Shown: positions 44,124 to 52,503 of the stretch, in pieces
How positions within the stretch are numbered: position 1 is the stretch's first letter
Layout: the number at the start of each line of letters is the position of its first letter
Notes under the pieces: generated by a model
The model's input: only the letters and a program-made list of their open reading frames with translations
The model's database searches: none
Told to the model about the DNA's origin: nothing
Assembly (NCBI GenBank): GCA_049324315.1
Contig: JBMOKU010000041.1
Coordinates: 1-64,000 of the forward strand
Direction: 5' to 3'
Source: JBMOKU01 sp049324315
Lineage (GTDB): Bacteria > Bacillota > Clostridia > Peptostreptococcales > Thermotaleaceae
Length of the DNA stretch: 64,000 nt
Translations under genes and position numbers: made by a program

Positions 44124-45812
44124 TTATTGCCGCGGTATGATCATTTTGACCGTTGTCCCTTTTCCTACTTCACTACGAATCTGTAATCCATTTTTTTCGC
44201 CGTATTTTACCATCAATCTTTTATTTACATTCATCAATCCAATACCGTCATGATGTTTTTCACTAGGCTTCTCTATCATGAGATCTTTAAGTTTTTCAGG
44301 ATCAATACCAATCCCATCGTCGATAACACTGATTTCATAATCGTCAGTGTTTTCAACGCAGCGTATGGTCACCGTACCTCCTTCTTCTTTAGGAAAAATA
44401 CCATGTTTCACTGCATTTTCAACAATTGGCTGCAGTATCAGAGGCGGAATATCACATCGGATATCTTGTGGAATATCATATACAATGTTTAATTTTTCTC
44501 CAAATCGAGCCAATTCAATAGCCAAATAGGATTCGATATTTTTTATTTCTTTCATGAAAGGAATATCTTCATTGGAAAACTGGAGACTCTGACGAAAATA
44601 GTCTGAGAGGTGAATAATCAAATCTCTGGCTTTTTCCGGTTTCGTCCTTATGAAAGAGCTAATGGTATTTAAAGCATTGAAAAGGAAATGGGGATTGATT
44701 TGGGCCTGCAATGCTTTAAATTCTGCCTTTGTCAGCAATTCCTGCTGATATTCCAGTTTTCCCAACTCCAGTTGTGTAGAAAACAGTTGTGCCAATCCTA
44801 AAGCTAATTGAATATCCGTATTGGTTATACCCATTCTTTCTTCTTTATAAAGTTTTAGCGTTCCAATAATCTTATCTCTTTCATGGAGGGGTACAATCAC
44901 GGCAGACTTTAGAGGACATTCCTCATGGGTACATCCAATCTCATCTGATACCATAGCTACGCGATATTCTCCCGTGGCAATCGTCTCTTTCGTTAGCGAC
45001 GTCAGGAGGCTACTGCCCGTCAAATGATGGTCGCTGCCTTTGCCAACATGTGCCAAAATCTTTTCACAATCTGTAATGGCAACGGCTGCAAGATTTGTCA
45101 TTTGATAAATAATCGCTGCCGCATTCTCAACGGATTCTACATTAAGGCCCCTTCTAAGATAAGGCAATGTCTGATTTGCAATATTTAGGACCAGTTTAGC
45201 CTGATGGGCTTCAATTCTTTCTTGTTCATTAAAAATACTTTGTGTGATAGCGATAAAGATACTAATACCAATGGCATTGGTAAAAACCATGGGAAACCAA
45301 ATGATTTCCACAAGACGCAGTGCTGCTGGGAAGGGCTTGGCTACTGCAAGAATGATAACCATCTGGATAATCTCGGCAATAGCACCTGTTATCAATGCAG
45401 GGAACCAAACCATCCTATTATTCTTTACATATCTTCCGCAGAATCCACCGATAACGCCTTCTACAATGGTAGACAATGCGCAAGCAAATGCTGTAAATCC
45501 GCCAATATCAATGCCCCACCTATGCCCACCGGCAATTAACCCGCTGAGCAGTCCAACCATTGGTCCACCCAGCCAGCCACCTACGAAAACTCCAATAACT
45601 CTAGAGTTAGCAATGGCCCCGTTAACCGGTATTCCAGAGTATGTTCCTATAATCCCAAAAATACCAAAAAGAATACCCATGGTAATTTTTTCCCATATGG
45701 AAATATCTTTTTTTAGAACAAGCCGTTTATAAACCGGAATCCTTGAAAGAAAAAAAGCAAGAATAATAATAATGGCTGAACGATTTAAAAGACTGGAAAA
45801 AATATCAATCAT
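44124..45812 (-). CDS. lytS: LytS-type sensor histidine kinase
   Basis: The 562-residue kinase has a 5TM-LytS/YehU membrane sensor domain (about 5-190, Gly/Ala-rich helices with GIPVNGAIANSRVIGV), a GAF-like domain (about 210-345), a His kinase domain with NPHFLFNALNTI (His near 371) and an ATPase domain with VENAVKHG and DDGIGIDPE. It is the first gene of the lytS-lytR pair. The five-helix domain has a peptidoglycan- or metabolite-sensing role in homologues, not settled. Confidence 0.9.
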   Translation of the reverse strand: MIDIFSSLLNRSAIIIILAFFLSRIPVYKRLVLKKDISIWEKITMGILFGIFGIIGTYSGIPVNGAIANSRVIGVFVGGWLGGPMVGLLSGLIAGGHRWGIDIGGFTAFACALSTIVEGVIGGFCGRYVKNNRMVWFPALITGAIAEIIQMVIILAVAKPFPAALRLVEIIWFPMVFTNAIGISIFIAITQSIFNEQERIEAHQAKLVLNIANQTLPYLRRGLNVESVENAAAIIYQMTNLAAVAITDCEKILAHVGKGSDHHLTGSSLLTSLTKETIATGEYRVAMVSDEIGCTHEECPLKSAVIVPLHERDKIIGTLKLYKEERMGITNTDIQLALGLAQLFSTQLELGKLEYQQELLTKAEFKALQAQINPHFLFNALNTISSFIRTKPEKARDLIIHLSDYFRQSLQFSNEDIPFMKEIKNIESYLAIELARFGEKLNIVYDIPQDIRCDIPPLILQPIVENAVKHGIFPKEEGGTVTIRCVENTDDYEISVIDDGIGIDPEKLKDLMIEKPSEKHHDGIGLMNVNKRLMVKYGEKNGLQIRSEVGKGTTVKMIIPRQ

Positions 45813-45904
45813 AGCGTACCTTCCTTTATGAAAATATATACACTTATTACTAAATATTATATAGATTTATCACAGAAAACGGAAGACATTATTCTTTTTT
45901 AGAA

Positions 45905-45932
45905 AAACAATAAGGCGGATCAATATCCGCCT
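45905..45932 (-). terminator. Terminator after the selenoprotein gene
   Basis: AGGCGGAT (45913-45920) and ATCCGCCT (45925-45932) form a perfect stem with a CAAT loop, and the minus strand continues TATTGTTTTTC. Confidence 0.8.
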
Positions 45933-45940
45933 CAAACGAT

Positions 45941-46132
45941 TTAATGTATATGCTTTTTTAATTCCAAAATAATTTTCTGATCATCAATGCCATATGTTTG
46001 GGCAGCGTATCCAACGCTTTTATATAGCATGCCGCCTCAGCCAAAGCATCTAATTCCAAAGGACTTGAAAACATCCTCCGTGTTTGGATTTTCAGCTAAT
46101 ATATCTTTGATAATCGTATCTTTCGTAATCAT
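45941..46132 (-). CDS. DUF1858-like CxxU redox protein, probable selenoprotein
   Basis: The frame from ATG 46132 (AGGAGGTG 5 bases upstream) to TAA 45941 is 64 codons and has one in-frame UGA, at codon 32 (46037-46039). Read as selenocysteine (U), it is a 63-residue DUF1858/ScdA-N-like protein, with TIIKDILAENPNTEDVFKSF before the redox motif C29-F-G-U32. Family members have CxxC here, so the UGA falls exactly on the second cysteine. A hairpin suited to a bacterial SECIS follows the UGA. The gene lies 67 bases after hisIE, without an evident terminator between, and has its own terminator. Function is presumably thiol/selenol redox chemistry. A pseudogene with a stop is the alternative, but the sequence beyond the UGA stays family-like (AAQTYGIDDQKI) to a normal end. 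Confidence 0.82.
46001..46036 (-). promoter_or_regulatory. Candidate bacterial SECIS element
   Basis: Directly after the UGA the minus strand has GGCGGC that can pair with GCTGCC (using one G-U), and within it AGCGT (46018-46014) pairs with ACGCT (46008-46004) around the 5-base loop TGGAT. The GG of the apical loop is about 25 bases after the UGA, inside the 16-37 range usual for bacterial SECIS hairpins. The two pairings partly compete. The call rests on visual folding only. Confidence 0.6.
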
Positions 46133-46199
46133 AAAAACACCTCCTGATTTTAGGATTCGTTCTTATGGTATAAAGATACTACGAAAATGTTATCACCAT

Positions 46200-46823
46200 T
46201 TACTTATTATACCTTTTCATCATTTCAGCAGCAATTTCACCTAATTCTATGTTTTTTTCCGCCATGAGAACAAGAGTGTGATACAATAAGTCCGTTATTT
46301 CATAGACCATTTCTTCCGTGCTGTTATTTTTTGCACCTATGATGACTTCACTGGCCTCTTCTCCAATTTTTTTCAGTATTTTGTCTGTTCCTTTTTCAAA
46401 AAGATAATTCGTGTAGGAACCCGCTACCGGATGATTCTTTCGGTCAATAATGCGTTGATATACTTTTTGAACAATCGCTGGGTCTATTTTTTCATTTTCT
46501 TTATCCTTATATATCTCGTTGAAAAAACATGACACTTCCCCAGTATGACAAGCATTGCCTAAAGGTTGAACTTCAACGAGGAGCGTGTCTGCATCGCAGT
46601 CATAGCTGATTTTTTTTACGATTTGATAATTCCCTGAGGTCTCTCCTTTATTCCACAAGCTTTTTCTGCTCCTACTATAAAACCAGGTTCTTTTTGTCTC
46701 CAACGTCTTATCAAATGCCTCCTGATTCATATAGGCCAGCATCAATACTTTGCCGGTATAGACATCTTGCACAATGGCTGGAATTAATCCTTTTTCATCA
46801 AATTTCAAAACGATATCCCTCAT
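46200..46823 (-). CDS. hisIE: Bifunctional phosphoribosyl-AMP cyclohydrolase / phosphoribosyl-ATP pyrophosphatase
   Basis: This 207-residue protein fuses HisI (about 1-110; WFYSRSRKSLWNKGETSGN and the metal-binding CDADTLLV and CHTG) to HisE (about 118-207; KKIGEEASEVIIGAKN with the acidic metal ligands). It catalyses steps two and three of histidine synthesis. It is the last gene of the operon hisZGDCBHAF-IE and abuts hisF. The downstream gap leads to the selenoprotein gene. Confidence 0.95.
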   Translation of the reverse strand: MRDIVLKFDEKGLIPAIVQDVYTGKVLMLAYMNQEAFDKTLETKRTWFYSRSRKSLWNKGETSGNYQIVKKISYDCDADTLLVEVQPLGNACHTGEVSCFFNEIYKDKENEKIDPAIVQKVYQRIIDRKNHPVAGSYTNYLFEKGTDKILKKIGEEASEVIIGAKNNSTEEMVYEITDLLYHTLVLMAEKNIELGEIAAEMMKRYNK

Positions 46824-47585
46824 TTATACTCGCCTCACTTCTATCCCACGCTTATCCAGAAATACTTTCAAATCATGTATGTTCACTTCCCCATAGTGAA
46901 AAACCGAAGCAGCCAGCGCCGCATCCGCCTTACCTTCTTTCAACACATTTGCAAAGTCTTCCATCTTTCCGGCACCACCTGAAGCTACAACGGGAATCTT
47001 TACATTTTCAGCGATCAATCGCGTAATTTCCAGATTGTATCCGTCCTTAATACCATCTGTGTCAATGCAGTTAACAACAATTTCTCCTGCACCCAAACGC
47101 TCACCTTCCAAGGCCCATTCTAGCGCATCTTTATTGGTATCTAACCGCCCGCCATTTATATATACATGCCATCTCCCATCGGCAGCTTTCTTCGCATCAA
47201 TAGACAAAACGACACACTGTCGTCCAAACTTCAAAGCAGCTTCTGTAATTAGGCTAGGTCTTTTTATAGCAGCAGAATTAACAGAAACTTTATCTGCACC
47301 CGCCCTTAATACCGTTGTAAAATCATCAATTGTCCTGATGCCGCCGCCCACTGTGAAAGGAATATACACCTCTTCTGCGGTTTTCTCTACCACTTGGACA
47401 AATATATCTCTATTTTCATTGGAAGCAGTTATATCATAAAAAACCAGTTCGTCAGCGCCTTGATCGTTATAATATTTGGCCAGTTTCACAGGGTCGTCTA
47501 CATCCATTAAATTTTGAAACTTTTTGCCCTTTACAACCCGGCCTTTGTTCACATCAAGGCAAGGAATGATCCTTTTAGTCAACAT
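46824..47585 (-). CDS. hisF: Imidazole glycerol phosphate synthase, cyclase subunit
   Basis: HisF is a 253-residue TIM barrel that uses ammonia from HisH to make imidazole glycerol phosphate and AICAR. The catalytic aspartates are D11 in PCLDVNKGRVVKG and D130 in CVVLSIDAKK near 130. It overlaps hisA by 11 bases. Confidence 0.96.
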   Translation of the reverse strand: MLTKRIIPCLDVNKGRVVKGKKFQNLMDVDDPVKLAKYYNDQGADELVFYDITASNENRDIFVQVVEKTAEEVYIPFTVGGGIRTIDDFTTVLRAGADKVSVNSAAIKRPSLITEAALKFGRQCVVLSIDAKKAADGRWHVYINGGRLDTNKDALEWALEGERLGAGEIVVNCIDTDGIKDGYNLEITRLIAENVKIPVVASGGAGKMEDFANVLKEGKADAALAASVFHYGEVNIHDLKVFLDKRGIEVRRV

Positions 47586-48297
47586 TTTTTATCTCCCCTT
47601 TGATCTCTTCAAGCTTGATACTACCCGTATATAGAGCCTTTCCAATGATCACCCCATATAAATCATAGCTTGAAAGTCTCTTGACATCATCTAAACTGGT
47701 GACACCCCCGGATGCAATAACATTCATACCGGTATTCTCTTGGATTCGTTTTATTTCTTCAAAATTGGGGCCTGACAGCATTCCATCCTTTGCAATATCT
47801 GTGTATACCACGGTTTCTATTCCTTTTTGTTCAAGTCCGTATATGAAATCCGTTGCTTTCACATCACTTATCTTCGTCCATCCATCCACAGCTACCCATC
47901 CGTCTTTGGCATCAACAGACACAGCAACCCGGCTGCCAAACTGCGCTGCCGCTTGTTTCAGAAATATGGCATCATGAACTGCCGACGTCCCAAGAATAAC
48001 CCGCTGCACGCCAATACGCAAGAGTTTCTCAATATCCTCCATTTTTCGGATACCTCCCCCAAGCTGTACGGGGATATTCACCGCATCAACAATAGATCGG
48101 ATAACCTGCAAATTTTTTGTAACCCCATGAAGGGCCCCATCAAGGTCAACAATATGCAAAGCTTCAGCGCCTTTGTCCATCCATCTTTTCCCAACTTCTA
48201 CAGGATTTTCTCCATAAATAATTTCTTTATTGAAATCTCCCTGCTGTAGTCTTACACATTTACCATTTCGAATATCGATTGCAGGAAAAACAATCAT
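47575..48297 (-). CDS. hisA: Phosphoribosylformimino-AICAR-phosphate isomerase
   Basis: HisA is a 240-residue TIM barrel that catalyses the Amadori rearrangement of ProFAR. The catalytic Asp lies in FPAIDIRNGKCVRL at residue 8, and the second acid in VYTDIAKDGMLSG near 168. It overlaps hisH by 4 bases. Confidence 0.96.
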   Translation of the reverse strand: MIVFPAIDIRNGKCVRLQQGDFNKEIIYGENPVEVGKRWMDKGAEALHIVDLDGALHGVTKNLQVIRSIVDAVNIPVQLGGGIRKMEDIEKLLRIGVQRVILGTSAVHDAIFLKQAAAQFGSRVAVSVDAKDGWVAVDGWTKISDVKATDFIYGLEQKGIETVVYTDIAKDGMLSGPNFEEIKRIQENTGMNVIASGGVTSLDDVKRLSSYDLYGVIIGKALYTGSIKLEEIKGEIKNVD

Positions 48298-48899
48298 CTT
48301 ATCAACTCCCCAAAATTTTTCAACAGCTTAAGTCCCGTATGACCGCTTTTTTCCGGATGGAATTGCATACCCACTACATTATCTTTTCTCACCACGGCTG
48401 GCACCTTTACTCCATAATCTGTCCAGAATACGACATCTTCGTTGTTCTGAGGCTCTAAGTAATAGGAATGTACAAAGTATGCATATTCACCATCTTCAAC
48501 GCCATTGCCAATGGTATCTTTCGTTCCCGAATATACATTGTTCCAGCCCATGTGAGGCACTTTCAGACCATCTTGAAAGCGAACAATATCCCCTTCTAAA
48601 ATACCCAATCCCTTCCATTCACCGTCCTCAAAGCTCTTTTCAAATAGCAGCTGCATGCCGAGGCAGATACCTAATATAGGCTTTCCATTTCGGGCACTTT
48701 CCTGTATACAGCTTACCAATCCTCTATTTGAAAGATTGTCTATTGCATCCTTAAAAGCTCCGACACCTGGAAGTATGATTCCCTTACTTTTCAATATTTC
48801 CTCTTTATCTGACGTGATTTTCCCGGGATAGCCTAATTTTTCTAAAGCTTTATAAACACTTTTTAAATTCCCTACACCATAATCGATAATCGCAATCAT
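48294..48899 (-). CDS. hisH: Imidazole glycerol phosphate synthase, glutaminase subunit
   Basis: HisH (201 residues) is a class I glutaminase that supplies ammonia to HisF. The nucleophile is the Cys of GICLGMQLLF near residue 79, and the His/Glu pair is in MQFHPEKS near 182-189. It follows hisB after 23 bases. Confidence 0.96.
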   Translation of the reverse strand: MIAIIDYGVGNLKSVYKALEKLGYPGKITSDKEEILKSKGIILPGVGAFKDAIDNLSNRGLVSCIQESARNGKPILGICLGMQLLFEKSFEDGEWKGLGILEGDIVRFQDGLKVPHMGWNNVYSGTKDTIGNGVEDGEYAYFVHSYYLEPQNNEDVVFWTDYGVKVPAVVRKDNVVGMQFHPEKSGHTGLKLLKNFGELIR

Positions 48900-48922
48900 G
48901 AACGTCTCTCCTTTATTATTTA

Positions 48923-49507
48923 CTACAATATGCCTTTCGTAGATAAAACACCATCAATCCTGTCTTGTACTGTCGCTGCATGACATAATGCCCTTCCGAA
49001 TCCTTTAAAGATCGACTCGATAATATGATGGTTGTTCTTTCCATACTGTAAAGTAATATGCAGGGTAATCTGCCCGTGATTAACAAATGCTCTAAAAAAT
49101 TCTTCTACTAATTCTGTTTCAAAGCTTCCCACAAAAGGACTATTGTATTCAACTTGAAAGTGTAGATAAGGTCTACCGCTGATATCAATGGATACCATGG
49201 ACAAAGCCTCATCCATCGGCGTAAAAACTGTGGCATATCTAGTGATACCTGCTTTATCACCCAAAGCCTCTTTGACTGCCGTCCCTAACACGATTCCAAT
49301 ATCCTCTACGGTATGATGGTTATCTACATCTAGATCTCCCTCGCATCGCAAGTCCATATCCATCAATCCATGCTTACAGGCTAGATCAAGCATGTGGTTC
49401 ATAAAACCCACTTTTGCGTCAATAATTGCTCTACCTTTTCCATCTATGTTTAGATGCATTTGTATGTCCGTTTCCTTGGTTTTTCTATTAATCCTTGACT
49501 CTCTCAT
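48923..49507 (-). CDS. hisB: Imidazoleglycerol-phosphate dehydratase
   Basis: This 194-residue dehydratase carries the metal-binding motifs FMNHMLDLACKHG, DNHHTVEDIG and the later GKNNHHIIESIFK. It is the short monofunctional form, without a fused histidinol-phosphatase. Gap to hisC is 5 bases. Confidence 0.96.
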   Translation of the reverse strand: MRESRINRKTKETDIQMHLNIDGKGRAIIDAKVGFMNHMLDLACKHGLMDMDLRCEGDLDVDNHHTVEDIGIVLGTAVKEALGDKAGITRYATVFTPMDEALSMVSIDISGRPYLHFQVEYNSPFVGSFETELVEEFFRAFVNHGQITLHITLQYGKNNHHIIESIFKGFGRALCHAATVQDRIDGVLSTKGIL

Positions 49508-49512
49508 AACCG

Positions 49513-50565
49513 CTACACCACTTTCTCAAGTAAACTGACGAATCTTTCATTTTCCTCGCTGCTTCCCACCGTAATACGGATACAATCCTTCAACAAACCT
49601 TCACTTTCAAATCCTCTTAGAGCAATTCCTTCCGTAAAAGCAGCTTTCATGATACAATCCGCCTTCGGACTCTTTATCAAAATAAAATTGCTGCCTGATG
49701 GAAAGATGGTTATATTTTGAATACCGTTTAACCGCTCTAACAGTTTTGTTTTTTCATGTTTTATTTTTATAACAGATTTTGCAACAAGCTCTTGATTTTG
49801 AAGCATGATTTCTCCAAGAATTTGAGAGAAAACATTTAAATTATAGGGTGGCTTTACGCAATAAAGAATATCCATAAGGCTCTCATGGGCAGCTGCATAT
49901 CCAATTCTAGCACCTGCTAAAGCAAAGGCCTTCGATAGGGTTCTAAGCACAATTAATCGATTTGATTTCAGAACTTCTTCAATGACGGTTTCCTCTAAAA
50001 ACTCATAGTAAGCTTCATCTACCACCACAACCGATTCTGTTGACTGCAAAATCTTTAAGATATCTTTTTTAGGGATAACATTTCCTGTAGGATTATTGGG
50101 ATTGCATAAAAAAATCAGTTTTGCCTTTCTGGCATTTGCTTGTTGGATAATCTCATCAGTTTTTACAGCAAAATCCGCATCACTCTGTATTTCTACCACC
50201 TGCCCGCCGGCAATGGTGGTGAATACTTTATACATCCCGAAGGTAGGAGTATGGATAATCACACAATCATCCTTATCTACAAATGTTTCGATGATAATCT
50301 TGATTAACTCGTCGGAACCATTTCCACACATAATATTTTTTTTCTCAAGGCCGATAAGACCGCCAATTTCTCTTCTCAAATCATCGCTGTCTGTATCAGG
50401 ATATCTATTAATGTCAATCTTTAAAATGTTTTGTATATATTGATCCTGAAGCTGTTTAAAGAGATTGTACGGGTTTTCGTTGGCATCCAGTTTCGCAACC
50501 ATCGGTTCCTTACATACCTGATATGCTTTCAACGACAGAATTTTTTCTTTTACTAAATCCTTCAT
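49513..50565 (-). CDS. hisC: Histidinol-phosphate aminotransferase
   Basis: This 350-residue PLP aminotransferase has the lysine in TLSKAFALAGARIG near 213, the NNPTGN loop near 158 and the Arg of the C-terminal RITVG. It converts imidazole acetol-phosphate to histidinol phosphate. Its start overlaps the hisD stop by 4 bases. Confidence 0.94.
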   Translation of the reverse strand: MKDLVKEKILSLKAYQVCKEPMVAKLDANENPYNLFKQLQDQYIQNILKIDINRYPDTDSDDLRREIGGLIGLEKKNIMCGNGSDELIKIIIETFVDKDDCVIIHTPTFGMYKVFTTIAGGQVVEIQSDADFAVKTDEIIQQANARKAKLIFLCNPNNPTGNVIPKKDILKILQSTESVVVVDEAYYEFLEETVIEEVLKSNRLIVLRTLSKAFALAGARIGYAAAHESLMDILYCVKPPYNLNVFSQILGEIMLQNQELVAKSVIKIKHEKTKLLERLNGIQNITIFPSGSNFILIKSPKADCIMKAAFTEGIALRGFESEGLLKDCIRITVGSSEENERFVSLLEKVV

Positions 50566-51848
50566 TCCTCAAACCTCACTTTAATGGAATTTGCATGGGC
50601 AGATAATCCTTCTTTTTGGGCAAAGTAGATAATCTTGTCTTTCGCTTTCTCCAGTGCTCCCCTACCATAATAAATAATGCTGGACTTTTTTATAAAATCA
50701 TCGACACCCAGGGGAGAAGAAAATTTTGCTGTCCCACTGGTAGGTAAGGTATGATTGGGGCCGGCAAAATAATCTCCCAATGGTTCCGGCGCATATTGAC
50801 CTAAAAAGATGGCTCCAGCGTTTTTGATCTTGGGCAAATATTCAAAGGGCTGATTCACCATTAACTCCAAATGTTCCGGTGCCAGTTCATTGGATAGTGC
50901 TATAGCAGCTTCCAAATCGCTGACAACAAAGATGGCACCATAGTTTGCGATGGATGCTTTCATGATGTCTTTTCTTTCAAGCCCCTCCATTTGCTGATAC
51001 AATTCATTTTTTACTCGTTCAGCCAAGCCCTTTGATGTGGTTATCAAAACAGACGATGCCATTTCATCATGTTCAGCTTGAGATAATAGATCTGCTGCAA
51101 TGTATTTTGCATTAGCGTTTTCGTCTGCAATGATACAAATCTCACTGGGCCCGGCAATCATATCAATGTCAACTGCACCAAAAACCCTTTTCTTGGCTCT
51201 GGCTACATAGATATTCCCTGGTCCTACGATCTTGTGAACAGGTTTAATAGATTCTGTCCCATAGGCCAAAGCCGCAATAGATTGAGCTCCTCCTACTTTA
51301 AATATTTCGTCCACACCGCTTATGGCAGCTGCCGCCAATATATATGGATCAATGGTTCCATCTTTTCTAGGAGGTGTCACCATGACAATTCTCTTAACAC
51401 CAGCCACTTTTGCAGGTATGGCATTCATAAGGACGGTTGATGGATAAGACGCTTTCCCTCCCGGTACATAGATACCCACCTTTTCAATGGCCGTTATGGA
51501 CTGTCCAAGGATAATCTCATCTTCTTTATATTGAAGCCAGGTGCTTTGGAGCTGCTTTTGGTGGTATTGCCAAATATTCTCCTTTGCTTCTTTAATAATT
51601 GAAAGAAACGCTTCTTCTACGAACTGCAGTGCTTCTTCTATTTCTGATCGTTGGACTTTAAGATTTGATAGAAACACCTGATCATACTTTTGGGTATAAT
51701 CATAAAGGGCCTTATCTCCACGTTCTCGGATATCTATACAAATCTTTTCAATAACTGCATCGATCTCTGAAAAAGCGTCCTCAGTTCTATTACATATACT
51801 TTTTACAATGTTCTCATAATCACAGTCCTTTACAGATATGATCCTCAT
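50562..51848 (-). CDS. hisD: Histidinol dehydrogenase
   Basis: HisD oxidises histidinol to histidine in two NAD-dependent steps. The 428-residue protein carries VPGGKASYPSTVLM, KVGGAQSIAALAYGTESI, DMIAGPSE and the zinc-site segment AEHDEMASS. From ATG 51848 (GGGAG 9 bases upstream) it overlaps hisG by 29 bases; a longer frame to 51884 has no ribosome binding site. Confidence 0.95.
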   Translation of the reverse strand: MRIISVKDCDYENIVKSICNRTEDAFSEIDAVIEKICIDIRERGDKALYDYTQKYDQVFLSNLKVQRSEIEEALQFVEEAFLSIIKEAKENIWQYHQKQLQSTWLQYKEDEIILGQSITAIEKVGIYVPGGKASYPSTVLMNAIPAKVAGVKRIVMVTPPRKDGTIDPYILAAAAISGVDEIFKVGGAQSIAALAYGTESIKPVHKIVGPGNIYVARAKKRVFGAVDIDMIAGPSEICIIADENANAKYIAADLLSQAEHDEMASSVLITTSKGLAERVKNELYQQMEGLERKDIMKASIANYGAIFVVSDLEAAIALSNELAPEHLELMVNQPFEYLPKIKNAGAIFLGQYAPEPLGDYFAGPNHTLPTSGTAKFSSPLGVDDFIKKSSIIYYGRGALEKAKDKIIYFAQKEGLSAHANSIKVRFEE

Positions 51849-52491
51849 TTTCAGTTTCTCCCATCTCATCCAAAATTGCTTCAAATCCCCTCAATAACTT
51901 ACTAATACGATTTGATTTTGTCTTAAAGCTCACCCGGTTAGCAATGACTCTTGCACTTACCTCACAAATATTCTCCAGTACCACAAGTCCATTTTCCTTT
52001 AGCGTTTTACCCGTTTCAACAATATCAACGATAACATCCGCCAGTCCTACCAATGGTGCCAATTCTACAGAGCCGTTTAACTTTATGATGTCGATAGATC
52101 TTCCTCTACTGGCAAAATATTTTTTAGCTACTTCCGGATACTTTGTTGCTACTCGAATTTTTCTATCGCTGGGTATGGGGTATTCACCCAGGGCAGCCAC
52201 AGCGAACTTGCATTTACCAAATCCTAAATCCAGAACCTCATATACATTAGCGCCTGATTCCAGGAGCGTATCTTTCCCTACGATACCAATGTCTGCAGCA
52301 CCTCTTTCTACGTAAACAGGTACATCGTTGGCTTTTACAAAAACAAGTCTGATTTTCTCATCAGGGTTTTCAAAAATCAACTTCCTGCTTTTCTTATGAT
52401 AATCTAAAAAAACGAGACCCATTTGCTCAAAAAGCTGAAAAGTATGATCTGCCAATCTTCCCTTAGCCAGTGCAATATTTATATAATCCAC
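51820..52491 (-). CDS. hisG: ATP phosphoribosyltransferase, short form
   Basis: The 223-residue short HisG lacks the C-terminal regulatory domain and therefore needs HisZ, encoded directly upstream. Conserved parts include IALAKGRLADHTFQLFEQMG and the PRPP loop VDIVETGKTLKENGL. It catalyses the first committed step; feedback control by histidine acts through HisZ. Confidence 0.95.
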   Translation of the reverse strand: MDYINIALAKGRLADHTFQLFEQMGLVFLDYHKKSRKLIFENPDEKIRLVFVKANDVPVYVERGAADIGIVGKDTLLESGANVYEVLDLGFGKCKFAVAALGEYPIPSDRKIRVATKYPEVAKKYFASRGRSIDIIKLNGSVELAPLVGLADVIVDIVETGKTLKENGLVVLENICEVSARVIANRVSFKTKSNRISKLLRGFEAILDEMGETENEDHICKGL

Positions 52492-52503
52492 GCGAGCATC
52501 CTC

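Noticed and set aside
45244..45732. 162-residue plus-strand frame over lytS
   Set aside because: Shadow frame over the membrane domain of lytS; Pro/Ile-rich, no start signal.
45941..46132. Interpretation of the CxxU gene as a pseudogene
   Set aside because: Only one stop interrupts it, at the redox position, and the rest of frame, start and terminator are intact; kept as the alternative hypothesis.
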